From the NCBI GenBank assembly GCA_950022295.1, contig OX465599.1, positions 3,596,001 to 3,660,000 of the forward strand: DNA of 64,000 bases. The letters run 5' to 3'. The notes below the pieces were generated by a model. That model did not search any database. It had not been told where the DNA came from and was given only the letters and a program-made list of their open reading frames with translations. Both the position numbers and the translations under genes were made by a program. This document shows, one piece after another, positions 45,141-55,993 of the stretch; positions within the stretch are counted from its first letter, which is position 1; every line of letters starts with the position of its first letter. This DNA comes from Bromus sterilis. Lineage: Eukaryota > Streptophyta > Magnoliopsida > Poales > Poaceae.

Positions 45141-48100
45141 TAGGTGAAGCACAGGACCATGCTATGGGCCTTATGTATGCTGATCTACATGACGAACCGA
45201 GTATTTCCTAAGTTTATTTATTAGGATTTTTAGATAAATTAATACAATTATACCTATTTAAACATTGTTTCATGTATTTAAAAAGATAAATAAAATAATT
45301 GCTTAAATTATTTACAAAATACTATTATTTTTGGTGGAAGTAGTGGTATTGTACATAGTAGACCTAAAAAGTTATTTTAATAGGATATTATTTTTTATAA
45401 ATAAATATTTTATGTTCAAAAATAAAATTTAGGGTTTTGGAAAATAAATTGCAATAAGATTAGTTTTAGGATTAGGGCAAGATCATTGGCTGCAATTTGA
45501 GTCAAGGCTTGAAATTATGTGACCAAAATAGGTTTTATAAGTTAAGACACAACAATATTAAATAAAATCAATAAATGTTATAACAAACAAATAAAACTCC
45601 AAATAAAATGATGGGTTTAATCTTTTTGCCGTTATTAACTTCATTGGTGTTATACAAAACACATGGTGTGACAAAGATAGCATTGCGAGAGGAAATGAGT
45701 GAGTAGAACGACAATAGTGAAATGAAGGGCGCAAATACATGATTTTGTGGCTAAATTTTACCATGAGAGTTACCGCTTTGTATACATATACTTAGGCGAA
45801 ATCTTAATTATACGTTCGACCAATGTTATCTGCTAAAAGTTAGATGACTCGCGAAACTTCAAAAAAATATCTAGTGGTTTATATCGCTCGGACTTGAGAT
45901 GAAATAGTTAGAATTGGTTTGAAAACTTAATCAGACGTACCAACTACTCTAAATACTATGAGGACTCGGATATATGTTCCTCTCTTTATAATTATATTAA
46001 ACTTTTATACTTGTTTAAATTTATTGTTATAACATTATAATTTTAACCTTTTGAACTAAAAACAGGACAAGAATTATGGTACGGAGGGAGTAGCATTTTT
46101 ATCATTTATTAAAATCTTTTAAATATATAATTAAATAATATTTATAATTTCTTTTGTATATAATCACAACTGTTGCTTTTGCTAAATTTAAACTATTTTG
46201 GAAGAGTTATTTTTGAATTATTCTTTGTCAGTTGCATAAAATTATATCATACGCATATATATTTGTGAGTATGTGTGTGTTCGATTATATTAAGCACTAC
46301 ATGGAGATCTCTACCATCTAACTACTAATATCTTTATAGTTGTTTCTAGTGTGTTATTAGGTAAACGTATTCACAAGAATTTCTAAACTATAAATTAAGT
46401 TGGTGGCGTGTGTCTTTTAATTAACTAGATAATACTCCGCGCGTTGCTGCGGCATTTGTGTAGTGCAAGCAATTAGAATTCAACATAAATAAATATAATT
46501 CAAACATAATATTAACCATAGATGTACATGTATATATACATTAGCTAATCATATAAGGTCACAGTTAGAGGGAAAGGGTACATAGGTATAAATATAGATT
46601 TCGTATTGAGCAAATAAACATAAGTTAGTAAACTCTTAGTTGGATTAGATTGTGCAGCCACTTATGTCGATCCACTCAACAATAGATAAATCACTTATTT
46701 GATATAAATCCTCGGTCACTACAACAGGTTAAAGGGTAATGGCGACAAAGTCTCTCAATCCGGTTTTACTTCAAGAGTTTCACCACACAATATCTTATAT
46801 TTTAACCCAATCATTAATGGCAACATTTGGGGATGCAACATGAATCTGAAATAACATGTGAATAAATGATTGTATCTAAAGCAAACAGTAAAAAATAACG
46901 GTTACAAAATCATGCCAAAATGATTGCTTTCGGCTCAACGTACTTACCGACTTAACAACTTGGTCGCTTTGCTGTATCTCATCATGGCACCACCTGATTA
47001 TGTAAGTTGGTTTAGCAATATTGTCTGACTCCCTCCAAACCAATTGATACCAAGAAGGTGTTAGAAGGATTAGCTTCTTTCACTTACATCTTCACAATCA
47101 ACCATCTTATGCCCCCACAAAATAAGTTTATGTATGAAATAGACCATTAACCAGTGCATATGTTAGCTCAATCAACATAAAGTTCGGATTTGGATGCATG
47201 CATTCACTTAAGCCAGTAGGAATTCATGTTTTTTTGCTAGACGTGAAGGGAATGCAGCAAATTTATCAGCATGGTTTCATACCCAGTGGGTGTATGAACA
47301 AACTCACGAGACATGACATAAATATCAACAACCCATGTGGAGAATACTGTGACGGTAAAGTAGCAAGACATTAGTGAGGGATTAAAATTAGGAGGGATGT
47401 GGACTAACCTGATACATGAGGGGATTGAAACATGCACCTGTAGATAGGCCCATACAGATTCATTGCACCATCAGCATGTGAACAATTCACCAGCGTGCTC
47501 TCGTATGGTGGAACTTACAAATCAAAAACTAAACTCACGTTGGAGACAGGTGTCATAGAGAAGATGGATGTTTAGAAGACTTAAGGGATGGCTCACTGAT
47601 AACGGCCGGTTGAGATTTAGATCGGAGCACAGGCGAGGCCACATAGCTACAACGGCGACAATGAACATGGAGTACCTCTGCTGATTAATGGCGAGAGCAG
47701 CTCGACTCCTTTAGGTGCTCTTGCATGGAGAATATGAAAAGACATAAGTACACCAATCCTTTCGTTAGTGTACTCCAAAGTTCTCCGTCGTTACCTGCAA
47801 ATCTACCAACAACCAGAAGGAAGCCTGTGCGGCTTCCCTCGCACAGAAACAGAGACGTTGGTGGAGGGGACGACCAAGGCACCATGGACGCCGTCTCGAT
47901 GATGCAGGCACCACAACAGCAACACGAACGTATAGCCCGTTGGAATAGGGAAGATCTGATGAGGCCGGCCAGTCTGGAGATTGTGTCGGAGGAGCGCTAT
48001 AACGGAGAGATTGGTTCCCAGCCATCGTATCCTTCCCTTCCGTAGACATGGGATAAGAATGGTGTTTGAAGGGGTGAAGGGTCTCTGATTATTTATTTGA

Positions 48101-49990
48101 CGGGAGAGATAGTGCTCAGTCCGTTACCTCAGTTTACGGCTGGAAGATGGATGAGAGTTGGTAACGGAGCGTCGGACGTCCTCTTCGTTCTAGAGGAGTA
48201 CGTCTACGTTTCGTATGGAAACGACGAGGGCCGGTAACTAAATGGTGTACGCTCTTTAGGATGGTAGCCAAACGTTCCATGGGCCATCATGCAGGTTCGG
48301 ACTTGCTGACATGGCAAATGCATGACGTGGTGGACAACTGATGATGTGGCTAAAAGCGGATGTGGATAATATGCATGATGAGAGAATATGTGATAGTGGG
48401 GATCAACTTCTTAAGAATGTAAGATAGGTTGATTACATGTGCAAGCTTTATAGTTTGTATTGAAATATAAATGCTTATAGAAGCAACCGCCACACTTGTA
48501 AATATAATTAGTTGTACTTTTGCATACTTATGATTCAAAGGCGGATTCAGGATTTCTCAAAGCCTAGGATTGATACTAAGAGGTTAGAAACAAAAACACG
48601 ACTTAGTATACCATACGTCACAATGCATGTCAAAATACACTACACATTCGGAGTTTGAAGGAAATATAAACTCCATCATTTAAATATGAGAAAACTCGAT
48701 AAAAATGTAAATATATAGTTTAACATGCTGCATCAATGCAAAAGTTGGTTTTGGTAGTTGGTGGCTAAGAACAATAGAACATGAGGTAGCCAAGCAAATT
48801 GTCAATGCATAGCAAGGGCTGCTCTACGGTGAGATTTACAAGCACAGATCGCCTTGACGAGGGGAAACAACGTAGTTGTGCTTCAGGGTTTGTTTTCAAT
48901 CGAGCGAGTTAAGCAAGTCGTTGTGCAATTCTTTTCTCCTTCAACTATTGGGATGCCAATCATACATAGGTGGAGAGCTTAATGGGCTAAGAAAGTAATA
49001 TCATGCAAATATACATGGTGCATTTGTAGACTTATTGAAATAACAAGCATTGATCTCACAAAGAGGTTAAAAATGGTCTTGTGTCTCTTGTAGAGGTTTA
49101 TCTCACGTAGAGCTTAGGAAAATGAGTGTGTATTCTTTTGGGTGTAAAGGACTTAGAGGCTGCATCCCGACTTATAGTTACCATCACATGTTGTAAGCAT
49201 AGTTTAAAAAATCAGAGTGTTAATCGAACCTGTGATGCCGTTCGTTCAGGTTTTTATTGAGCGAACCATTGGTTCATCGGTTATTTATTGGTTTTTAAGC
49301 ATAAAAAATATATGAAAATATGTCAAATATATTAAATTTCTGTCCTTTGACAGCTAAGTTGGATGGATGAGTTGGTTGTTCAGCCAAATTAGTGATGGTG
49401 GTATGTCTCATAGGTCCTAAGGATAGTTCTCCATCAATCACAATGATTTTTCCTCTCTTCCAACGATGCTAGCACATGCTACTGGTTCAACTGGTTTTGG
49501 TTTTTTAGATGGTTTGACAAAAAAATGTCCGATTCGACCGGTTTCGTCCACTCTGTTTGCAGAACGATATGATTACCTTATAAAACCGATGAGGCTGCCC
49601 ATTTCGGTTTTTCCATCCGATTTTTTAAAAATATGGTTGTAAGTTCTCTAAAAAACATGGACGCAGTATTGTTTATTACAACGTCACATGATTCAAATCC
49701 AAACATAAATTACGTCTCGACAAAAGGAGGAGAAGAAGAATAAGCAAAAACTAAAAATGTATGAGTGCCAAGGGACTTGTACTATTGTCTAATTTGAATT
49801 GGTTAATATCCCTAAAAAAATTTATGGATGGGATATGGGGTAAAGATTTGATGGCATTTGAGTTTTACATCGCGTTTATTTATGTACTCCATTGTGCTCA
49901 TATTGTCCATGTTATTGTTCATCCAAAAATCGAAGTGACACACACAAAAAATACATTTGGCACACAAACAACACAAATTCAAACAAAATG
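45141..49990. other. AT-rich intergenic DNA, no recognisable gene
   Basis: From 45180 to 46430 the sequence is strongly AT-rich. A Stowaway-like end (GGTACGGAGGGAGTA) lies near 46079-46093. The motif CCGCGCGTTGCTGCG occurs near 46437-46451. A plus-strand frame at 47725-48045 (NREDLMRPASLEIVSEER) is short and unrecognised. At 48050-48300 and 49200-49640 I see only unclassified sequence. Confidence 0.5.
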
Positions 49991-50000
49991 CCGCCGACAT

Positions 50001-52151
50001 TCATTCGTCGTGGTCAAGCTTTGGCATGCCCTTGGCGCCCACGTTGAAGAACTCGACGATGACCTCGAGCGGCAGGCCCTTGGTCTCCGGCACCCTGAGC
50101 GCGACGAAGCCGAGCGCGACGCAGCACACGACGGCGTAGAAGGAGAAGACGCCGGCGAGCCCGACGGAGTTGAGCATGACGGGGAAGCTGTATGTGACGG
50201 CGATGTCTGAGAGCCAGAAGGCGAGGGAGCAGATGGCGATGCACAGCCCGCGCACCCTCGTCGGGAAGATCTCCGAGCAGAGGATGCCGGGGATGGGGCC
50301 GAACCCCATCACGAACGTGGAGAAGTAGAGGATCACGCCGGCCGTCGACACGGCGGCGTGCGCCGCGGTGGCCATGGGGAGCACGTCGACGGCCACTAGG
50401 GATAACAGGGAGACGATCAGCACCGGGATGGTCCAGAGCAGGAGGCTCCGGCGGCCGGACACGTCCATGAGCCGCATGGCGACGGCGATGGCGGGGAGCA
50501 TGAGCAGCGTGGTGAGGCCGGAGATGAGTATGGCGACGGAGTCGGAGCTGAGGCCGAGGTTGGCGAGGAGCACGCTGACGCCGGCCTGGTCCAGGATCTG
50601 CGGCGTGTAGTAGAGCACGCCGTTGATGCCGGAGAACTGCTGCAGGACCGTCAGCGTCACGCCGCACACCAGCGCGTGCCGGACGCCAGGCTCCAGCAGC
50701 TCCCGCCACACCGTCTTCTCCGACGACTGCGCGGCCGGGTGCACCATGGCCGGACCTATCGGTTCGTCCTGCTGGATGTGGTCGTTTGTGGCGGTGTATA
50801 GCGCGGACTGGCTGACCAGCGCCGCCGCGTGCACGTGCTGCCCGTCGCCGGCGCCGGGCTCCTCGTGCAGGTACATCCTCTGGACGGCGCTCTGCCGCGT
50901 GCCGTCCGGCGCGACGCCCTCCGTCCACTTCCACGCCAGCTGCCACCCGCCGCCGATGCCCATGGTGCTCGTCGTCTGGGTCTGGCCCGTCGCGCTTCCG
51001 GTCATGCTGCTCTGCCCCCGCATGTCCAGCAGCGGCGCGCGCAGGCCGCCGTCATCATCATCACCGGCGCTGGCAGCAATGTGGTCGTCGTCATCGCTGG
51101 GCGCGGCGTTCTCCTCGTCCCAGTCCATGCCGCCGTGCGCGCTGAGCATGCTGCCGAAGTTGGTGAAGAGCGTGCCGTCGGCGGCGGGCTTCATGTCGTG
51201 GAGGCCGCCGAGGAGGGCGACGACGGGGTCCTGGAGGTGGTCGAGCATGCTGCCCATCCGCGACAGCCCGGCGACGCTGCCGAGCAAGCTTCCCTGCCGC
51301 GACGCGCCCGTGGAGAGCATGCTTCCCTGCCCGCCCAGCGGCACCGGCTGCGCCACCCACGACATCCCGCGCTCCGGCCCGTACAGCCGGACGCCAGCGC
51401 CAGCCTGATCGCCGCCGTCGTCTTCGGTGACCGGGCCGACGATGTACTCCTCGATGGCGGTGTCGCCACCGGTGCCGAGGCCCTCGGCGAGGAGCGCCAT
51501 CTCGCCGTCGACGTCCTCGCGGCCCCTGAGCATCCGCAGCACGACCCTGGCCTCCTTCATCCGGCCCTTGCTCACCAGCCAGCGCGGCGACTCCGGCAGG
51601 TACAGGACGGCGACGGCGACGTAGAGCAGGGAGGGGATCACGAGGACCCCCATCATGACCCGCCAGTCCGGGCTGGGCGCGAGCGTCATGGCGAACACCA
51701 TGCAGTAGGCCAAGAACATGCCGCTGGACCCGGTGAGCTGCGGGAGCGTGCTGAGCAGGCCCCTGACCTCGGGCGGCGCGGTCTCGGAGATGTAGACGGG
51801 GACGAGCGTGACGGCGAGGCCGACGGCGAAGCCGTCGACGAGGCGGGCGAGGAGGAGCACGGAGACGGTGGGGGACCAGAGCATGAGGAGGCCGGCGAGC
51901 GCGTAGAGGAGCGAGGAGGCGACGAGCATGGGGCGGCGGCCGACGGAGTCGGAGAGCGGGCCGGAGAAGGTGGTGATGAGGGTGGCGCCGATGAGCGAGG
52001 TGGCGACGAGCAGGCCCTCGAGCGCCGGCTGGCCGTCCAGGCCGAAGTCGCGCTTGATGTAGAGCAGCGAGCCGGCGATGGTGGCGTTGTCCCACCCCTG
52101 CAGCATGTTTCCCAGCGCCGCCGCCAGCGCCACCAGCGCCGCCCCCCTCAT
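50001..52151 (-). CDS. TMT: tonoplast monosaccharide transporter (TMT/TST, sugar porter of the MFS)
   Basis: A single uninterrupted frame encodes 716 residues from MRGAALVALAAALGNMLQGW, the usual family start; the seven codons upstream open with TTG and are not used. Six membrane segments lie in residues about 5-185, with SVGRRPML and PESPRWL motifs at about 70-76 and 186-192. A long hydrophilic loop of roughly 300 residues, rich in glycine, aspartate and serine, follows and is the hallmark of TMT/TST proteins. Six more segments follow, with QQFSGINGVLYYTPQIL, SGRRS and PETKGLPLEVI motifs. TMT/TST proteins import glucose, fructose and sucrose into the vacuole in exchange for protons. The GC content is very high. 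I expected introns as in other TMT genes I know, but see none. Confidence 0.95.
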   Translation of the reverse strand: MRGAALVALAAALGNMLQGWDNATIAGSLLYIKRDFGLDGQPALEGLLVATSLIGATLITTFSGPLSDSVGRRPMLVASSLLYALAGLLMLWSPTVSVLLLARLVDGFAVGLAVTLVPVYISETAPPEVRGLLSTLPQLTGSSGMFLAYCMVFAMTLAPSPDWRVMMGVLVIPSLLYVAVAVLYLPESPRWLVSKGRMKEARVVLRMLRGREDVDGEMALLAEGLGTGGDTAIEEYIVGPVTEDDGGDQAGAGVRLYGPERGMSWVAQPVPLGGQGSMLSTGASRQGSLLGSVAGLSRMGSMLDHLQDPVVALLGGLHDMKPAADGTLFTNFGSMLSAHGGMDWDEENAAPSDDDDHIAASAGDDDDGGLRAPLLDMRGQSSMTGSATGQTQTTSTMGIGGGWQLAWKWTEGVAPDGTRQSAVQRMYLHEEPGAGDGQHVHAAALVSQSALYTATNDHIQQDEPIGPAMVHPAAQSSEKTVWRELLEPGVRHALVCGVTLTVLQQFSGINGVLYYTPQILDQAGVSVLLANLGLSSDSVAILISGLTTLLMLPAIAVAMRLMDVSGRRSLLLWTIPVLIVSLLSLVAVDVLPMATAAHAAVSTAGVILYFSTFVMGFGPIPGILCSEIFPTRVRGLCIAICSLAFWLSDIAVTYSFPVMLNSVGLAGVFSFYAVVCCVALGFVALRVPETKGLPLEVIVEFFNVGAKGMPKLDHDE

Positions 52152-52239
52152 CTTTGCTCGACCGTCCGGCAATGCAAGCTGATCGGAGTCGATCGGAGAT
52201 GAAGGATGGTAGATGGACCTTGCGATCTGCTTTGATCTA

Positions 52240-52250
52240 CTATATAATAT
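52240..52250 (-). promoter_or_regulatory. TATA region of the TMT gene
   Basis: On the minus strand ATATTATATA lies about 90-100 bp upstream of the start codon. A (GAA)n/(TTC)n tract follows at 52268-52290. Confidence 0.5.
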
Positions 52251-52267
52251 CTTGGAGATCGCGGAGG

Positions 52268-52290
52268 GAAGAAGAAGAAGAAGAAGAAAT
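52268..52290. repeat. GAA microsatellite
   Basis: About seven GAA units in the upstream region of the TMT gene. Confidence 0.8.
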
Positions 52291-52993
52291 TGTGAGAGGA
52301 GGTGGAAGTGACGAGGCGGGAAGGCGTCGTGGCCATGTCCGTCCCTTCATTCTCACCTCCTCCATTCATTCATTTCACCGCTGACAAAACTGAGTGCCTT
52401 CCAACTACTTGGCCTGTCACCAGCCTTGCTAAGATAGCTAGCCACCTTATTTTCTCACCGTACTCCTACCATTTTCCAGAGGAGCACTGCCAATTTATAA
52501 TTGCGCATTTGCTGTGATCTGTTGTGCATATATGTCAGAATGACTATCGATGCATGTGATCTTTGAAGTAATCAAAGCTTGCACAAAAATTTAAATCAGA
52601 ACCAAGTAATACTAGTTGGTTCACGCTACTTAGGCCCTGTTTGTTTCGGCTGCGGCTGGAGCTGATAGAAGCTGAGAGGACCAAAAATCTTGTTTGGTAC
52701 GGAGTAACTGTTTCGAGGATGGCTGGTGAGCTTGTAGCTGCTGGTGAAAGTCTGAAATAACCTTGTATGCTGAAGATGTTATTTAAACGCTGATTTATCT
52801 CGACATGTTGTATATTGACTGAGACCACACGTTTACCACCAAATTAAAAATAATAATCAAAACCATAAGTACGAAAATTCCATTAACATATATTGACATT
52901 ATACTAATAATAAGGACGATCATAAAATACAAGAGGTTTCCCATATTACAAGTAATTTAGCACCAAAATACAAGCTAACTATTTGCGCACAAA

Positions 52994-55865
52994 CTAGTCA
53001 TCCTCCTCGTCATCATCATGGCCCAACATCAAAGCGTCTGCAATATTTTCACGAATGTCATTCATGTTGCACTACTAGGGAAATAGCTATACATGGAAAG
53101 CTTATTAGTGGCGCATTTGCGCACTGGTAAAAAATGCGCCACCTATAAGCCCTTATAGGTGGCGCATTTTCCAAAATGCGCCACCCCTAAGAGTGGGCCA
53201 GCCCTGGAACCCCTTATACGTGGCGCATTTGGAGAAATGCGCCACCCTAAAAACCTTATAGGTGACGCATTTTGGAAATGTGCCACCCCTAAGAGCTTAG
53301 GGGTGGCGCATTCTGGAAATGCGCCACCCCTAAGGAATTATTAGTGGCGCATCCAGAATGCGCCACCCATAAGCTCTTAGGGGTGGCGCATTTCCCATAT
53401 GCGCCACTAATAAGAAAAAACTGGGCGGGAAAATTCCCATATACACCCCCCCCCCCCCCCCCCGCGGACCGCCTTTTCAATTTGAAAAAAATAAAAGAAA
53501 ATGATAGAAATGTCAAAAAAAATAAAAGAAAATAAGTTTTCCAAATGATATGTGGTCTAGTTGTTAGGAAAATTTACGAATATGAATTTCGACTTTTTTT
53601 GCAAAATCTCCCGAGAATTACGTAAAATGGGCATAACTTTTGCATACGACCTCCGATGAAAAAGTTTTTTATATGAAAAATCATCTACTCGAAAAGTTAC
53701 GGGCGTTTGAAGATCTGGAGGCCCAAAAAAAGAGAAAAAATTGAAATTTTTTTTGAACTTAGTAGTGGCGCATTCTGTACGAAATGCGCCACTACTAAGA
53801 TTTTTTTTTTGAAATTTTTTAAAAATTTATTTTTTATTTTTTTTAAAATTCAAAATAGGCTAGAGGACAAATCGGGAAGTTAAAAAAAGTTGAAAATTTT
53901 AGATAGTAACATTAAAATTTTTAAAAAAAATAAAAAAAAATCAAAATTTTTAAAAAAGTTCAAAATATGCTAATGGTCCCATCGAGAAAGTTTCAAAAAA
54001 ATGTTGAAAATTTTAGCACACCCATGAACATTAACAAGGTCCTAGACATCAACATGGTTTAATAGGATTTATATGTTAGATATATCAACAAGTGCCTGCT
54101 AGGTGAGCTGGAGTGAGAGTTGAATAGAACCGAGAAGTTAAGCGTGCTGGGGCTGGAGTAGTGCTAGGATAGGTGACCCTCGGGGAAATTTGACCAGAGA
54201 TTAAGCATAGTGACCTGAGATTAAGAAAAAATAAAAAATAAAAAAATAAAAAAAATTGTTTTCCAGATCCAGATTCAAAATTTAATAGTGGCGCATTCTG
54301 AGAATGCGCCACCCCTAAGACTCTTATGGGTGGCGCATTTGGGCTTATAGGTGGCGCATTTCGAAATGCGCCACGCATAAGATTCTTAGGGGTGGCGCAT
54401 TTGAAATGCGGCGCTATTAAGGCCTTATTAGTGGCTTGTCGTTAGTGGCGCATTTGAAATGCGCCACTAAACGCAAAAAAAGGACGCCACTAAAAGGCTA
54501 TTCCCTAGTAGTGTTGGCCTGCTCAACTCCCAACAGAAAGCCATGAAGTGGTGTAGGCGGCTCAGGTTGTATGTTCCCCGGCATATAGTTCTCATCTTGA
54601 TCACACAAGTAAAACTCCTTGTCATGAAGATTACTCTCTCTTATCCAATTATGGAGCACCATACATGCAACTATTATGCAGGTTTGCTTCTCTACTGGGT
54701 AACTTGTGACATGTTGTAGAAGACGCCTTTTCATCTTCAAGACACCAAAGGTGCGCTCGATGACATTGCGAAGTGAAGAATGAGCATGGCTTAAAATCTC
54801 CTTTTTTCCACTTGGTTGACGACTTTGTCGAAACTCCGGTAGCTTGTAGGACCTAAAATATAATATTTTCCTAAAATTGCAATTGTTAGTGCAAGGCAAT
54901 GCAAACAAGATAATATTTATTTAGAGAAAAAAGTGCACAAGCTAACTTGGAGGTGGATGTGGAAATTGATCCGCATGTTTTGTCAATGTATCTTTGAAAA
55001 TCCTTGTATCATGTGCGGATCCCGGCCACCCGGCGACTATTGATGTGAATCTCATGTCAAAGTCACACACTGCCATCACGTTTTGTGTCGGATATCCATG
55101 CCTACCAATATGGTTAGCAATATCAATCGCCCGCACAACAACACGTATGTGTGTTCCATCAATTGCCCCAATGCAATTGTTAAAATGAGGCCAAAATCTA
55201 GAATCTTGAAGTCTTTCATGCACAATTGAGAATTGTCGATCTCTTGGTTTGATATTATCCGCAGCTAAGCATATCAAGCAGTGCAACACTTCTTCAAACT
55301 TGCGATGAATAGTTTCAGTGGATCTCTTGAAGCGATTCTCAACTTGACTCCTTGGTTGAGGGCCTCCAATCATCCATAAGAACATAGCAAGAGACTCAAT
55401 AGAACTCATTTCGCGTGTGGACTTCAAGTTGTAGCGGCCGGACTCGGTATCCGGCGTCCAGCGATGGTCCGACGGCAAGGAAGATTGGGGGCGGGGGCGT
55501 CCTCCTCCTAGCCCGCACCAGGTTCCATGTGGGGCGAGGAGGCGCAGGAGGCCACGGCTTGGCGCGGCCGGACTTGGGATCCGACGGTGGTCTGGCGTCC
55601 GGCGATGGTTCGGCGCCCGGCAATGGTAGGCAGGTGCGGCAGGCGGCGGGCGGCGGGCGGCGAAGAACCTAGGGAAGGAAGGTGCTGCTATTACGGGGTG
55701 GGGGAGGGAATGACGCTGGGGAGGCGCTGGGGAAAGACGAGCTATTCCGCGTGGGGCTGATGGCACATTGCATGTAATTTCTTTGCCCCTCAGGTCTATT
55801 TTCGTGAGGAGCGGGTGAGAAGCTGCGGGGGGCATCCAGATGCTCGCTGGGAGGAGATTTTCCAA
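52994..55865 (-). pseudogene. Harbinger transposase, split by a CACTA element
   Basis: The N-terminal part (55865-54942) contains FLWMIGGPQPRSQVENRFKR, NCIGAIDGTHI with the first catalytic aspartate, and GWPGSAHDTRIF. It ends FPHPPPS, where relatives continue with a YYLVDSGY block. That block, which I take to hold the second catalytic aspartate, is absent. The next exon starts near 54854 (YKLPEFRQSRQ) and carries HSSLRNVIERTFGVLK with the catalytic glutamate, then MVLHNWIRESN. At GVEQAN the CACTA element intervenes. The last residues (MNDIRENIADALMLGHDDD, stop at 52994) lie beyond it. Deletion and insertion make it non-functional. Confidence 0.85.
53070..54513. mobile_element. non-autonomous CACTA element
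   Basis: The 1444-bp element begins CACTACTAGGGAAATAGC and ends with the inverse GCTATTCCCTAGTAGTG, with TTG target duplications at 53067-53069 and 54514-54516. Near both ends it carries repeated GTGGCGCATTT/AAATGCGCCAC words in alternating orientation, typical of CACTA subterminal repeats. The middle is AT-rich and holds an 18-base C run at 53446-53463. No transposase is encoded, so it depends on another element. Confidence 0.95.
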
Positions 55866-55993
55866 CGCAGTGTATTTTGGAGCCAGCTTTTACCAAGCCA
55901 CTGGTTGAGATTTGGGTGTTTGTTTGAGCTTAAGCTTTTAAGGTCCTAGAAGCTGTAAAAGCACAAGCTAAAGCCTAAACAAACAGGGGCTTA

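Larger units (their letters stand above)
52633..55990 (-). mobile_element. PIF/Harbinger transposon containing a nested CACTA element
   Basis: The ends are GGCCCTGTTTGTTTCGGCT on the left and the inverse of GCCCCTGTTTGTTTAGGCT on the right, with TTA target duplications at 52630-52632 and 55991-55993. Both ends and target fit PIF/Harbinger. The transposase reads on the minus strand. A CACTA element occupies 53070-54513. Confidence 0.9.

Noticed and set aside
47725..48045. 106-codon plus-strand frame as a gene
   Set aside because: No domain, promoter or splice signs, with an equally long frame on the other strand.
51091..52095. 334-codon minus-strand frame overlapping the transporter
   Set aside because: Arginine/proline/histidine-rich translation of the transporter in another frame.
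50829..52202. 457-codon plus-strand frame opposite the sugar transporter
   Set aside because: It is the antisense shadow of a very GC-rich gene. It has no domain, and the minus-strand frame has all transporter motifs.
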